64,000 nucleotides of DNA from Nephrocerus scutellatus (taxonomy: Eukaryota; Arthropoda; Insecta; Diptera; Pipunculidae). The notes beneath the pieces are model-generated. The model saw nothing but the letters and a program-made list of their open reading frames with translations. It had not been told where the DNA came from and did not search any database. Positions 15,001 through 27,431 of the stretch are shown here, one piece after another. How positions within the stretch are numbered: position 1 is the first letter of the stretch; every line of letters starts with the position of its first letter. The stretch covers positions 25,574,254 through 25,638,253 of the forward strand of contig OX352765.1 in NCBI GenBank assembly GCA_947095585.1. Direction: 5' to 3'. The position numbers and the translations under genes were made by a program.

Positions 15001-15179
15001 TCAGATGAACTGTCATTGAGTTAAGCGTGAACAGACATACAGACAAAGTTTCATTTTTAAATATTAAGATCACTTATCCAGTTGTCGGATTAAAACCTTC
15101 GCTAACTATAATACTATAATACAACGATTGGCTCCAGATGAAAGAAATGTAACCAGATAGTATTGGTATGTAGCAGGAA

Positions 15180-15985
15180 AGGTGGCTAAATCGGAGGCAA
15201 TAAATTTTCCTATATCGTCCTTCAAGGATTTTAAAGCACCAGCTCCAGATTGTATATATCCAATAATCCTGCAACATGGTTGTAATTGATTTATAGAGGA
15301 TATGTACATCTATGTTTATGCAATGTTAGAGTAGCATTTATTCCGAAACCGGGCAAAAGCGACTACTCACTAGCAAAAAGCTTCAGGCCAATCAGTCTTT
15401 CATCACTTGTTCTGAAAGGTCCTGAACGCTTGGTTTAGATGTATATTAGATGGAATTTACTCAGAAGAAATCCCTTAATCAACGTGGGAGATCCTGTGAG
15501 ATCTTCATGATCTTGTTTTCTATATTAAAATATGCCTATAGGGGTTATTAGTGATATTAAGTGAGCTGTTGACAACGCTACCTTTAACTCGATGTGCAAC
15601 TCTGCTGAAAGGCCTGGGGTGAAACCAACCTTAACTAGATGGATTCACTACATGATTTCTCTCCGGCTTCAGGGGACAGGGGAGAATATGGACGATAAAA
15701 TTACACTCGAAGAGGCTAGAGGATGGTAACAGGGTATAGTCCTTTCGCCGCTCTGTGGTGCTTTGTTGTCGATTCTTTACTAGAAAAAGTTGGTCAATTA
15801 GACATACATACATACAAGCCTATGTGGATGATGTATGTCTTACCTCAAGGCCGCCTGTATAAATCTACAGACTACTCTGAATAGAATGAATAACTGGTGT
15901 AGCAGAAATGGACTATCGGTAAACCCAAGCAAAACAACTCCAGTTTTATTTACTCGAACGTTCGATTTGCTAATAATATAATAGT
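15180..15985 (+). mobile_element. Non-LTR retrotransposon family A, reverse transcriptase remnant
   Basis: Frames interrupted by stops carry FKAPAPDCIYPIILQ (near 15219-15276), VAFIPKPGKSDYSLAKSFRP followed by ISLSS (near 15331-15403) and NNWCSRNGLSVNPSKTTPV (near 15890-15950). These are blocks before, at the start of, and after the polymerase centre of the same family as 56.5-57.2 kb. Many lesions; inactive. Confidence 0.75.
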
Positions 15986-16129
15986 GGGGTATGTTTAAAT
16001 CCTGCTAGCGGCGGGATTTTAACACGCCACATAGGTGAACGAACTCAGTGCGTTGTACGTATGAACGGTGTTCATGAAATCAATTTACTTTTTAAATTCT
16101 CTATGGTTACTTCGCGCCTGAATGTGTTG

Positions 16130-16370
16130 GTGTGTTTGTGATAAAATTTTATTCCACTTCCTAATACCAGATTTCATTCAAACTTTTCTCACATGTGTAT
16201 CTTCGATGGTCCGAGGACACTTTTTATAAAAATTTGGAAGTGATTGGGGCCGAGTGGTTCCCATATAATTTTTTTCAAAACTAACCTGATTTTATTCAAG
16301 CTATGCTCACATGTGTATCTTCAACTAGAGAATTTACATGAAAAACTTTCTTTTTTATGGGTTGGTTTTC
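16130..16370. repeat. Interspersed repeat D
   Basis: Contains two CACATGTGTATCTTC segments, GGGCCGAGTGG, CCATATAATTTTTTTCAAAA and the closing AGAGAATTTACATGAAAA, as in 8.1-8.3 and 54.6-55.1 kb. Confidence 0.6.
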
Positions 16371-16479
16371 TTAAAAGGTTTAAAAGTTATTATAAATACT
16401 CTGTACTTTTTTTTAACAAAATAACGAAATAAACGACCACATATTTACCGTCGCCAAAAATGCTGCGAAATGTTTATGT

Positions 16480-16700
16480 TTTCTAGCCCGGTGCAAGAAA
16501 TATTTCATTCCCTCTGATCTTGCTACAAGGCTTTTATTAGGCCTAAGCTTGAGTAAATTGCCACATCACTATGATCCACAGGCATTCAAAACACAAGCTA
16601 ATAGACATCTCCTCTTTTCTCCTCTTTTTCCTTAACGTCCACGCTGTGCCAAGCATATAGTCGAGCATTATAAGGGTGCAAACCCCTTTTCGCGAACCCA
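16480..16700 (+). mobile_element. Non-LTR retrotransposon family B, 3' scrap
   Basis: Codes for HYDPQAFKTQANRHLL and then KHIVEHYKGANPF in broken frames, matching the tail on the minus strand at 63293-63790 (DLQAFKTQA, ALCRAL) and in general the C-terminal end of the family B protein (DSYNLQAFKLAVNNFL at 51.7 kb). Confidence 0.65.
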
Positions 16701-17340
16701 AATTATAAAAAAAATAACAACTAGATGGAAATTAATTGATTATTATTTGTCGCAAGCACCCGTTTCGTAACAAAGCAGTTTTTTTTATTTATTAATTACT
16801 GCTTATTGTTTGTCCCTAGAATCTTTAAGGAATCTATTTTAGTTTCTTGTTCGACTATGCATGGAATGACACCTAATCAAAAAATGCAGTTCAATTGGTA
16901 TTGGAGTAAAATCCATAATAGAGAATTAAACTTGCTTAGTTTGTCTAGCACAAGCTTTGTCAGTTATTGCATGGCAATACTTAACGTTCTGAATGCATTT
17001 TCCAAAAGGATTGTTAACAGTTTTAGAACTAATGGCCCAGATAAAAAATAAAGTTTTTTTTTCACAATAATAACAATTTGTTTATTAATTTTAATAAAAG
17101 TAGGGGGTAGGTGGTGGGGAGTGATGAAAGTATTTTACAAAACAACGACAATGATTTTGTCAGTGTACAAATGGATGTCGCTTATTAAATTGCGCTAGTT
17201 ACAATTTCCAAAGATGTTATGGATGGTGCATTCTCTTTTCAAGAAGGAAGATGAATAAAAATAATTCATATGACTCAATCTCAGTACTCAGTTACAGGTA
17301 AGATATAGCAGTGGCATCGGTGATCATGCAGTGATTGTCT
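16701..17340. other. 3' flank of cuticular gene 1
   Basis: No gene is supported. A plus-strand 81-codon stretch at 16806-17051 has no recognised motif. On the minus strand, AATAAA-type sequences near 17075-17090 and 17225-17260 could serve as polyadenylation signals for the cuticular gene ending at 17341. Confidence 0.35.
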
Positions 17341-18176
17341 TTAAACAATGACAGTCTTGGCGGCGACAATTGGTGCGGCGACAGTCTTGGCGGCAACAAG
17401 TGGGGCGACAGCAGCTACTGGAACGTCCTTTTGGACAACAGCATTAAATCCGTTGACTGAATCAGCATAATAGTTGACAATCCTGCGGGAACCATCAGGT
17501 TCGATTAAGGAGTATGATCCACGAACGACATCACCATCACGAGTCTCTTCTTGAGTTTTCGAATCTCCAGTCAATGTGTCTTGAACGTCGTAGGCGAATT
17601 TGTATTGTGGATGAGCATCGATGATTTCGCTTTCGATGGCAGCAATACGAGCGGGGGCGGCGGCAACAATTGGTGCAGCAAAAGTCTTTGCAGCTACAAC
17701 TGGGGCAGCGGCAACAAGTGGAGCTGGAGCGGCAGCATAGGTCTTGGCAACCAATGGAGCGGTGTACGCCGCTGCGGTGTAAGCAGCTGGGTAGGCAGCT
17801 GGTGCGGCGGCATATGTCTTGGCAACCAAAGGAGCGTTGTATGCGGCTGCGGTATAAGCAGCTGGGAAGGCAGCTGGAGCTGGAGCGGCGGCAGCAACAA
17901 ATTGAGCTGGAGCGGCGGCATATGTCTTGGCAACTAATGGAGCGGAGTATGCAGCTGGGTAGGCAGCATACGGCGAAGCATATGCAAACTGTTGAGCTGC
18001 AACCAGAGGAGCTGCAGCTGGGACAAGCGCACCATTGACTGAGAGTGCCAACGTGGAAAGAACTGCAATCTAAAATTCAGCAAAATTGCAATGAAAAAAT
18101 ATTTTTATTAAAAGATAATCCAATCCAAGTGCGGTAATCCAATTTTGTTTTTGCTACTTACAATAAGCGGACTCAT
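17341..18176 (-). CDS. RR-2 cuticular protein 1 (CPR family, about 247 aa)
   Basis: Secreted structural protein expected to bind chitin in cuticle. Exon 1 is 18162-18176 (ATG, MSPLI, then GTAAGT). Exon 2 runs from 18069 to the stop at 17341; the joined start is [19 protein letters not shown], a good signal peptide. Residues about 18-150 are Ala/Pro/Tyr repeats ([25 protein letters not shown]). Residues about 157-222 are the chitin-binding RR-2 domain: [54 protein letters not shown] short Ala/Val tail ([10 protein letters not shown]) closes it. The start was chosen because it gives a continuous signal peptide and has a TATA box about 80 bp upstream. The plus-strand ORFs over it are repeat shadows. 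Confidence 0.94.
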
Positions 18177-18253
18177 TGTGTGCTTAAGGGTTATTGTTTC
18201 TCACTGTCTGTTGATCAAAAGTGAACTGACATACCTTCTGCAAATCTGCTCGG

Positions 18254-18262
18254 CTTTTTATA
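18254..18262 (-). promoter_or_regulatory. TATA box of cuticular gene 1
   Basis: TATAAAAAG on the minus strand, about 80 bp upstream of the ATG, leaving room for a start site about 30 bp downstream and a roughly 50-nt leader. Confidence 0.7.
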
Positions 18263-18299
18263 CCCATGAGTAAATCGTCAGAATTTGAATGTGCTCCCC

Positions 18300-19600
18300 A
18301 AAAAATATTTATTGCCCGTCTAACCGTCCTTCCGACCGACCGACGATGACACTCAAAAGCCAGTAGTTGCTTAGCGATATTTTGAAATCATAATTTGTTG
18401 TGAATTCGGAACACGTAAATCGGGTAATACAGACAAATATTATGCCTCCATTCCATCCCATGCCCGCAATAATTGTTATTCAATTTCCATACAATTGAAT
18501 TTCAACAAATAAAAAAAAAACCATCGAAAAGAAGTCCAACCATCGCCAACTATACAGCACTTGGTCTATTGGCAGTGGATGCAGTAGGCAATATGTAAGT
18601 AAAATCACATTGGGGAGTTCTTGGGTTTTTTTTCCATTGCTGTTGTTGTGTTGCTTGTGTGAGTGTGTGCGTGAACGCCTTTTTGACAAAAGTCATATAT
18701 TTTTAATTTCGCGCATTCATTCATTTTGACACCATCTCAGGCAGAGTAATCGGTTTCTATTGCAAACATTTTCCTAACAAATAAATGATTCACCTTGATC
18801 TAATAATGCAACGAAAAAATGGGTAGATTCGAACCACTTTCGTTTTTGTTTCGCCCGTTTGATGTGTTCTGAATACAAAGCAGATGCGGCGCAATATATA
18901 CAAGACACTAAAGCGATAAGAAATTGCACCATTAATGGTAACACACGTAACGTTTTCGTTCTAGCAGTGCATATTAATCTTGCGCAAGTGGTAGAACAAA
19001 ACACAATGGGATCTTTGCAGATAATCGGTAAAACGTTTGAATCGATAATAAAACAGACAATTTTTGTGCAGAACTTATACATTTATATTTAATTTAATAG
19101 CTGAAAATCTTCTTAAGCAAACTAGATTATGCAAGTTCTGTGTTTAGAGTTTTGAATTTTTTAAAGAACAAAAGACTTAAGAACGAAACTTTGTTATTAT
19201 TCGAAGAAAAGGTAAAAACTGCATATCAAATCATTTGAATTTAACAGAAGATGTCGCTTTTTAATTGGGTATTTAAATGCATCTAAATGTCTCTTATGCT
19301 TATATCTATTTATAGATATTTAAATTTGTCACTGTTGTCATGATTGATTGCATTAAAGCAATCGATTATGCCTTGAATTTTTATCATAAACTTAAATATT
19401 TTTAATGTCGAGTAGCCTTGTTACATTACTTAAGAGAAAGTTACTTACTATGAAGTATATTTAATTTATTATATTATGTTTTTATATAAAATAGTCTTTG
19501 TAAACCTCCATAAAAAAAGCAAACTTCTAGTCTATTACAGAAACAGCAATTTCTTCTGTTTAACACTCTCAGTGCCAGAATCACAGGTATCAGCAGTTTA
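18300..19600. other. Non-coding intronic DNA
   Basis: Upstream of cuticular gene 1 no further gene is supported. The 102- and 77-codon ORFs near 18.8-19.1 kb lie on opposite strands over the same bases and show no recognised family. Confidence 0.4.
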
Positions 19601-19639
19601 TTCCACGTAATTAATGTGCGGCCAAAGAAGCCATTTCTA

Positions 19640-20196
19640 TTTCTATTTTTGGTACTTCCAAAAATGGACTCAATGTTATACGCGTAGGCTCAACTTGAAG
19701 CACTAGTATTGCGCCCAGATATAGAGAAGACTCAGGTGGTACGAATTCACTCGCTAATATATAACCAAAATTATTTTTTCCTAAATTAAGACATTTCGAA
19801 TTCGCATTGACAAGAGTGCTAGAAGGGACGAAGTTTTCAACATGAGCAATGATGTGTCACTATATTAGACAAGCGTACGTAAGAATTTGTCAAATAATTG
19901 AGTATCCGTCGGTTGCTTCTATCGGACACGTGCAGATTTTTTGTCAGTTTTTGCGCACTTTGTCGTGGGTTTTGCTTAATTCATGCCTTACATTAACTTT
20001 GCGAACCATTTCTGGTGATGTTCCGATACACAAACATTTTATTCACATTCAAGTGCTTGAGCTGTTTGACAACAGCCGGTTGTGACTTTCCATCCAAAAA
20101 CAGTACATTCACACTGTTACGAGTTCCTTCCAAAAACTTTCCACTACTATAGACACACGAGCTAATGTATTCTGCTATGCGAGTGACTACACACAC
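19640..20196 (-). pseudogene. mariner-type transposase N-terminal remnant
   Basis: Minus-strand frames read FLDGKSQPAVVKQLKHLNVN, then KMFVYRNITR (first helix-turn-helix), then NPRQSAQKLTKNLHVSDRSN and RRILN (second helix-turn-helix), in the order found at the start of mariner-family transposases. Stops and frame changes follow and the DDE region is not seen. Confidence 0.65.
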
Positions 20197-20289
20197 CCGT
20201 GTATATATATTTAGTTGTAATTCAGTCTAAATACTAATTTATCTTAGAAGCCTAATAGTTTGCAACGTAAAATATAGGTCATTCATTCA

Positions 20290-20560
20290 TTAGCGATAGC
20301 AACGCGTAGATTCCGAGTATTTTTTCAGTTTTTTCAGGGGTAATACCCCTATGAATGAAAAAACTACGCTATCGCAAGCTGAGCGCACACCAATTGTTTT
20401 AAAACAAGTCCTATCAGATTTTGACTGGTAAAATACGAGATATACGACACGACAAACAAACGCACACCCGTACAAACATACAAATGTACACACGTTCGCT
20501 GAAAATTTTTCATGTCCTTTGAATATAAACATCGCCTGATATTTTTGTTTGAGTTTTTTG
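20290..20560. repeat. Interspersed repeat E, copy 1
   Basis: Shares TAATACCCCTATGAATG-type, ATCGCAAGCTGAGCGC-type and TTTTAAAACAAGTCCTATCA words, TTTTGACTGGTA and an AAACGCAC segment with 36990-37190, and in inverse orientation with 43070-43290. Class unknown. Confidence 0.65.
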
Positions 20561-20642
20561 TTTTGCTGCATATTTCAACACAGCCATTTCTTGCAATTTT
20601 TGCAGATTCTATCAGATCTATGTGTGCTGAGTTTTCTTCAGC

Positions 20643-22070
20643 TTATTGAATGGCTGTGTTTAAACCATGTATTGTAGTCTCAGTCTTTATTTTAAAAGTT
20701 GAAGCAATCTCCGTTTTACTCTCTACTGAACTTTCAATAGATTCCTTTTCTTGACAATTTTCGTTTAGGTTATCTCCGGTCTCGCATATCCAATCCTGTG
20801 TTTCATTATAAATCGGTTCACTCCGAGAAATATTAAGGAAAGTGGTTCTGATTGCTACCACCGCGCGTTCATTCATAATTTGAGCCCTTATTGTGCTCAA
20901 AGCTAGATCATCTCCATCATTCCAATCACTACAAGGAGACATCAACACATTCCAGCATTTCTTTATTGAGCTAACATGCAATCCATCCCATGCATTAGTT
21001 AGGAGGTAAATTGCATTTCGGAGAGTAAATGCTTTGATTTTAACTTCCAGGTCCGAGCCATCACTTCCAACCAAGTGCGCCAATAGACTGTTTTTTATAA
21101 TGAAGCTTTGTTGAGTTTATTACATTTTGGTCCATTGGTTGAAGGGTAGCAGTGCAATTCGCTGGAAAACACATTACAACGATCATGCCGTCATAATTTT
21201 TGAACTCGCCGTCTTTGGGATGGCAAGGAACGTTATCAAGAAGCAATAGCGCCTTTTTTGGAAGACCCTTGGATCAAAACCCCAGTAAAAAAATACCTCA
21301 GGAACAAATGTATTGTGGAACATTGTTCAAAGAATGCTAATGTCATCCATGCGTTTTTGTTAACTTTGTACACGACGGGCTTGTTGTCAAAATTTTCAAA
21401 ATTAGTTATTTGCCGATGACGAACAGCTTAATTTTGTGCAAACCAGAAGCGTTAGTGCAAGCGAGGAACGTTATTCTCTCCTTACTTGCTTTCCGACCAG
21501 GAGCTGAGAATTCTTTAAAACCTACAAGGCTTTTATCTGGCATAAGTCGGTAGAATAACCCGGGTAAATCTGCGTTGTATATTTGATTAGGAGACTTTGA
21601 TTGCCTTGTTTTTAAGTTTGGCCAAAAAAGGATCCACAAATTTTCAACAAGCGAATGCCATGTATTCTTTTAAAATTAGTCACCCAACCGTTGCTCGCGT
21701 TAAAAGATCCTTGTCTCTCTTTAATTTTTTCATGCAATTGACATGACTTTGATTAAGGAACCTCATTCGAAATCGGCACATTTAGCTTTCTCTTATACAA
21801 GAACCATTTGTATAAAGCTTGTCCATATTGCGATATTCACAGTTTTTATGGGTTATTCTTTTTCCCGGTCCAGAGTCAGTATTGGCTGTGTACTTGTGTA
21901 CATTATATTCACGGCATAGTTATTTAACAGATGATGAAATAAAAGTTGTACTTATCGAGGTAGAGTTTTTGAAGTTGCGATTACCACGTCAGCAATGATG
22001 AAAATTTAGGTGTTGCGATAACCGAGTAGTTGCGCAAATCGAGAGTTGCGTTAATCGAGAATGTACTTTA
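20643..22070 (-). pseudogene. Second Tigger/jerky-like transposase, decayed
   Basis: Reading the minus strand from about 21840: YGQALYKWFLYKRKLNVPIS and FNASNGWVTNFKRIHGIRLL (CENP-B-type DNA-binding domain), NADLPGLFYRLMPDKSL and RITFLACTNASGLHKIKLFV (start of the DDE domain), LLDNVPCHP and CFPANCTATLQPMDQNVIN (second and third catalytic blocks), then a helical C-terminus (AIYLLTNAWDGLHVSSIKKC followed by W). Frameshifts lie near 21.73, 21.4 and 21.07 kb. A putative 5' end near 22066 carries repeated TCGATT/GCGCAA words; the other terminus was not found. It is a different family from the element at 9.0-11.1 kb. Confidence 0.85.
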
Positions 22071-22099
22071 TTTGGAAGGAATAAAAAAAAATTGGAAAA

Positions 22100-23250
22100 A
22101 CGCTGGACTAAATGTATCGAGCTTTAAAGAGAAAATACCGATTTCATTCTTGGTCCACTTCGTGCAACTTGTCTACTGATTATCTCGAGTGTTGTAAGGT
22201 TGAGCAGAAGGTCTAGTGCAGCGGACGGACTTGTACGAAGTGCTCTAAACAAGGTGATCTTCGGAATTTGCTTAGATTATCACGATTTACTGCTTTGTCT
22301 AATCAAATGGCTAATAAAACGCTTTTTTTTCTTTCGAAAAAAACATCTTTTGTTCAAAAAGTCACTGACATATTAAACTGCCCTCATATTATTGGACAGG
22401 ACGTAATATACCTTATGGCAGCCAACGGGTCCATGAGAAGAATGAAACTTGCTTCAATTGCCAGGACGGAATATAGAAAACAAAATAAATTATTTTTATT
22501 TCTATTATTTCTTTGGAAAACACGAAAATTTATTTAGGCGTACTTGTTGCATTCATATTGAGCTATATGCCACTTTTCCCAGCATCAACGTTGAATGCTA
22601 GTATTTCCCCTGTATTTTCATACAACTTGATTTCAGATTCTATCTCAGCTATATCATTTAGTTCGTCTTCTGGTAGAAAATCTATGTTATCTTTAATTTT
22701 GAATGTAACAGTTAGTCAATTGTCAAACGACAATATGCGAATGTACCATTAGATTGCATAAGATATACTCGGAAAACCTACTCTTTGTCATAGGAAAACC
22801 AAAGCATCCTAATCGTTCGACTGTTTGGGCTGGTTTTTGGAATGTCGTTATTTTGGCTCATTTGTCGTCGAAAGATGAAATCTATCTATCTTAGTATTTT
22901 TTTATATGTATGTATGTATGGTACTATAGAGGGTTAAAAAAAACTTACAATTCCAAGCAGAAAAGCTTTTAGTTCTTAGCTTAAAACTTTTGCAAGAAAA
23001 GCTGTAAGCTTACTTACTGCATAGCTATTTATAAAAGCTTACAATTGCCATTGCGTTGCGTTGTAATGCTGTATTACAAGAAATTGAGAAGAAAAAAACA
23101 AACTGAGTTACTGATTATTCTCAGTTGTGTGTTATCGGTGTTGCCAGTTTAAGTTGCTAATGATCGGAAATATTGCAATACATATCTCGAAAATTTGGAA
23201 ATGACTTTTCTGTGTTTATATAGTATAAAATAAAATGACCCATAAAAATT
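22100..23250. other. Unassigned stretch upstream of the second Tigger relic
   Basis: On the minus strand near 22560-22710 a frame reads IDFLPEDELNDIAEIESE, which looks protein-like, but I cannot assign it. No other gene is supported. Confidence 0.35.
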
Positions 23251-23254
23251 GAAT

Positions 23255-23610
23255 TTTTTCTTTTAAATTCTCTAATCGGAGGCGTGCAAATTTTAAAAAA
23301 ACATTTTAAAAAAAATTGTATGTGAGCTCCCCGACCTTGGGACCCGATCACTACGAAATTTTTCACAAAAAATGTTGTTTATCAAAGATACACAGGCATA
23401 TAAAATTTGAAGGAAATCGAGTAAATTTTATAGAAATTTGTATGGGAGCCCGACGACCCCGAAGCCCGAGTGGCTCCAAATTTCAATAGAAAGTGTTGTC
23501 ATCGGAGCTACATATGTGGGCAAAGTTTGAATAAAATCCGGCTTTAGGAAGTGGGTTGAAAATTGATCAAAAGATTTGACCAGCCATTTGACCAGCACAT
23601 GGAATAAAAT
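23255..23610. repeat. Interspersed repeat D, opposite orientation
   Basis: Three unit-like segments with TATGGGAGCCC or TGTGAGCTCCCC, CGACCCCGAAGCCCGAGTGG, TTGTCATCGGAGCTACATATGT-type words, closing with the GTGGGTTGAAAATTGATC flank that in inverse form also opens the copy at 54.6 kb. Confidence 0.65.
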
Positions 23611-25285
23611 ATCGCTAATTTCCTAAGAATGAGCTTAAAAAGCGATATTAAGCTAGTAAAGTGTTTTTATACCTTCAAAAAAATTCAATCAAACTGACAA
23701 TTTGCGTTAAAAATTCAGTTTTACATTTTTTTTTGAATCGATGTTCCAAGTTTCTGTCTTGAGTCTTTTGTTCTTGTGAAAACCTTAAGTACTGAACTTG
23801 TACAATATAGTTTCCATTGTGAACCTGTTTAGGCTTAAAATTGAATATGTAAAACGTTATAATTTTGCATTAAAAATATCCGTTTGATTTTGGGTTGAAA
23901 CATTTTATCGATTATCTATAATAAACTAACATTTCACTAAAGGAACAATTTTTATTTTTCAATAATATTTATATAAACTCCTAATTTTCTACAGAAATCT
24001 ATTCCACAGCAATGTCATAACGTGGAAAAGTTATGGAACAATTTGCGAGGCAAACAGTTAGCCTTAACGTGCGTGACTTTATTTCTTAATTCGTCTATGA
24101 CCTTGTTGTTTATATATTTATTGGCTTAAGACCACAATGTCTGCCTGCATAAGATATATATGAGTATATGTGTGAGTGAATGCATGTAAATGGTGATGGT
24201 GATTCGTGAGCAGCAGCAGTAATAATATCGTAGGGGCGTTTTGTGTCTTTTGGCAAAACAATTTCATTAAAGTTTTGCATTTCGATGACAGCTGATGCGT
24301 GGCTGCAATGGGGACATTCTTAAAATTATTTTCGTTTAAATGTTGCAGCCTTAATTCGATCTACGGTTCGAAATAATTCATTAATTAGTAGCCAAATATA
24401 AGCGAAATTTAGTTGATCAGATCAAATTTAGCCAACAATTTCAAAATGGGCTACGAAATTATCGGAAAGGAAATCTGTATTTTATTCTGAGGTAGATTAG
24501 AGCGCGCAGCAGTGGAGAATATTTTGAAATTTGTAATATAAAAGACAAACCCCAATTAAGTACAGATAACGTATAGTAGTAATTTCCTTGTTCGGTGCGC
24601 CTGCCTGCACCTCACAGTATTTCGAAAATATACTAAAAATTTGTCGTTCACTGCGTCCGTCCGTGCGTGTCCGCTTGTTTCTAGTTCTTCAAAAAGTAAT
24701 AACAATTGCTAAACTTGGAATTGATTTGTACGACACTGCGCGTGATATGTGTACCTCGGCGGAAATTAAAAGTCCATTTCGTTTGTCAATGTGTCACATA
24801 CGAGATTGTTTTATACGACAAGTAGGTTCACATAAAAAAAAAACTAGTACTTACGTATTAACTTATACGATCAGTTGTTATTTTTTAGACGCCGACGACG
24901 ACAACGACAATATTGCATTGGTCGGTCGAAAAAAAAGCGTCTCTAATTCCATATAAATGGTTTGGAAACGCCCGGTCCATGAAGAACGCTTAAAATAAAA
25001 TCATGTTACATTCACTTTTGACTGACGCAATTACTAGCAACAAATGGATAATTGATTAAAATTCATCGTCTGGCATTTTCTTTGAATGATTTCGGCCGGT
25101 ATGACTGATAATCATAGTTGAATACGAGAAACAAATCCACCGCACCTTTACAGATTTTCTGTTAAATTAAGTATGCGGTTATTATTGCAATTTTCTGAAA
25201 CAAGTTTTCCTTGAAAGGTTCAGGTAGAAAAATTTAATGTTTTTTCGAGAAAATCCTTTAAAATTAAATTTTTCAAAAGGAGAAT
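23611..25285. other. AT-rich non-coding DNA
   Basis: No gene supported. A 122-codon plus-strand ORF at 24588-24956 has no conserved motif, a TTG rather than ATG opening, and an intron-like, T-rich composition. Confidence 0.35.
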
Positions 25286-25289
25286 ATAA

Positions 25290-25520
25290 AATACTAGGAC
25301 CTGCCGACCACCCCACCACCAAGACACCGTTTATAGTTTTAGACCCAATAAAGGCTTAAAAAACAGGCAGCCAGACAACGCTCCTCACACCCTACTGACC
25401 CAACCAACCTGGCCGCTCCCCCACTGACACTACCGCACACCATTGAGCCCTACCCCCCTACCCGCCACTGACCCAAAATTGTAACCTATAACATGTTCGA
25501 ATCGTGAGTTATGATTGTTG
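25290..25520. repeat. C-rich interspersed repeat, unclassified
   Basis: G-poor, CACC/CCAC-rich strand with CCGACCACCCCACCACCAAG, like 14706-15000 and 795-1010. Confidence 0.4.
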
Positions 25521-25559
25521 AATAAAGCTCCCTTTCTAAGCGTTCAATCCACGTCGTAT

Positions 25560-26450
25560 TGGACAGTTTCAAACCCAATGTTCACTATATAAATGCTGGT
25601 GTTCCGCAAGGCTCTGTTTCCGATATTCTTTCTCATTTTTAAAAACTTTTTTTTAACTTGAGTTCACCATAAATTGTCTGTCTGTTTCAACTTCTTTGAG
25701 GTCCTTTTAAGTCAACTTTCAAACGTCCTAGAGAGATTTTGAAATGAAATTTTGTGAGCAGCTCTGTTGATGGGCCAGCATATATAAATAAAAGGTTTAA
25801 CCCTAAAAACTAAGTTTTTTTACATTCACTTGTTTTTAATGATCTTCTGTCAGCTACTTCTAATCTATTCATTCTTTCCTTGACGACAGAACTCCCCGCT
25901 TTCCATGTAAGTTCACTCTTCTTCGCAAGTGGAACTTGAACAACAACGTAAGTAAAATACTATTCTGACCTTGATCTTAATAGAGTAAATATAAACGCTT
26001 CCAAAATCCAATGTTGTCTTTTGTCGTCGAAGCGTAATTTCAAGTCCAATTGTTATCCATGGATAGCACTTGCATCAAAGCATGTGAAAAACTAGCAATA
26101 CACGGTATGTGCGTTAACACCAGGCTTCGTTTGGAAAGTACATAATGAAACATATTTGCCATTGCTAAAAATACTGCGAATTGTTTATGTTTCCTAAAGC
26201 GGTGCTTCACTTCCTCAGACCTGGCTACTATTTACATTTCGCCCTTAACTGTAACACAACTGTATTGTCTGTTCAGGTGCTTCAAAGATGACATTGCATC
26301 TAATAGACAGAATACAGAACCTCGCGATAAAACTTATTGGCGACGATCATATTGCTAAGCCAATCGAATCGCTGGAACATCGTAGGAACCTCTGGATACG
26401 AACGCTGTATGGAAAAAAAATGTGTGGAATGTTGTTACCATTTTTTGGAG
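25560..26450 (+). mobile_element. Non-LTR retrotransposon family B, decayed internal copy
   Basis: Near 25578-25625 the frame reads NAGVPQGSV (conserved RT block). At about 26300-26390 it reads LIDRIQNLAIKLI and KPIESLEHRRN, equivalent to the family B segment LDGIQNRVIRLINDV and LDTLQHRRN at 51.4 kb. Frames between are broken. Confidence 0.7.
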
Positions 26451-26784
26451 TCAAGTGACGATAGCCAAAAACAACAACAACAACAGAAAAATCCATAAAA
26501 TTGTTGCTGGAGACTTAACTTGGGTTCGTTGTTATGACCCTGAATCAAAGCGGAATAATCCAGTCACAACAACTTTAAGTTCGTACTACGGCTGATAGAT
26601 ACGAATGTGGTAACAGTGTTTTGGGACGCTCATGAAATCCTGTCAATCTATACTATAGTATATTACATAACGAGCAAGGAAAGTGGAGTTTATCGTGCGA
26701 GGTCGAAGCTTGACGAACGAGGCGGTAGCCGAGTTCGGCAATCTAACGAGCACGATGATCACTTTTCTGCAAGTCATGTACGCT

Positions 26785-27120
26785 ATTTTTCTCGCGTCCA
26801 AACCGTTTTTTTTTTTGCTTAAACGAGAGAGAAGCAGAAATGTGAGAATGTGTGTTCGCTGTGACTGCAGTAAATAACAAAGAAATGAATTTTCACGCGT
26901 CCAAACCGGTTTTTCTGCTAAATCGAGAGAGAAGCAGAAATCACAAATGACAAACAAAAGAGAATTCTTGCTCATGCGCAATGTGTTCGTTGAGGTTGTA
27001 GTAAATAACAAAAGACGTTTATATCATAACATAACTATTGTTGTTATGGGCTACTTTCGAGGCTAGTTTATAGCGTACGAAACAGTCACTTTCGGCTATG
27101 GGCGCGTGAAAATATTATAA
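26785..27120. repeat. Repeat F: tandem pair plus inverted copy
   Basis: Two units of about 105-125 bp share CGCGTCCAAACCG, GAGAGAGAAGCAGAAAT and GTAAATAACAAA. The following segment (27041-27110) is the inverse of the ACGAAAGTGACTGTTTC repeat found at 34905-35045, 48225-48350 and 55455-55585. Confidence 0.65.
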
Positions 27121-27389
27121 AGAGGTAGTGTTAGTTTGTGTGTAGGAAAATTATTTCACCAATATTAAGAATGGATTTTCGTGAACATGGAAACATATGA
27201 TATATATTATCCCGTTTAAATTAAAGGGCCTTTCGTGGCGACCAATTTTGTAACTAAACAACTAAAGTCGACAATAAAACGGTCGCACATCATAATGACC
27301 GTGTGCTGTGTGGTGCACTGCTCGCTGCGCTCATATAGCGGCATCATAATGGCTGTGTGCTATGTGCTGCATTGCTTTGTACGTACTAT

Positions 27390-27393
27390 AATC

Positions 27394-27431
<38 letters not shown>

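Noticed and set aside
17551..18038. Two plus-strand ORFs of 122 and 128 codons (Gln/Arg/Leu-rich and Ser/Gly/Trp-rich)
   Set aside because: Antisense shadows of the repeat region of cuticular gene 1.
18774..19092. Overlapping ORFs on both strands (102 and 77 codons)
   Set aside because: They cover the same bases in opposite directions and neither shows a family motif or splice-linked neighbours.
20290..20571. A 93-codon minus-strand ORF
   Set aside because: Lies in repeat E, which occurs at three places without a conserved frame.
24588..24956. A 122-codon plus-strand ORF in the 24-25 kb region
   Set aside because: No recognisable domain, a TTG opening and intron-like base composition; could be chance.
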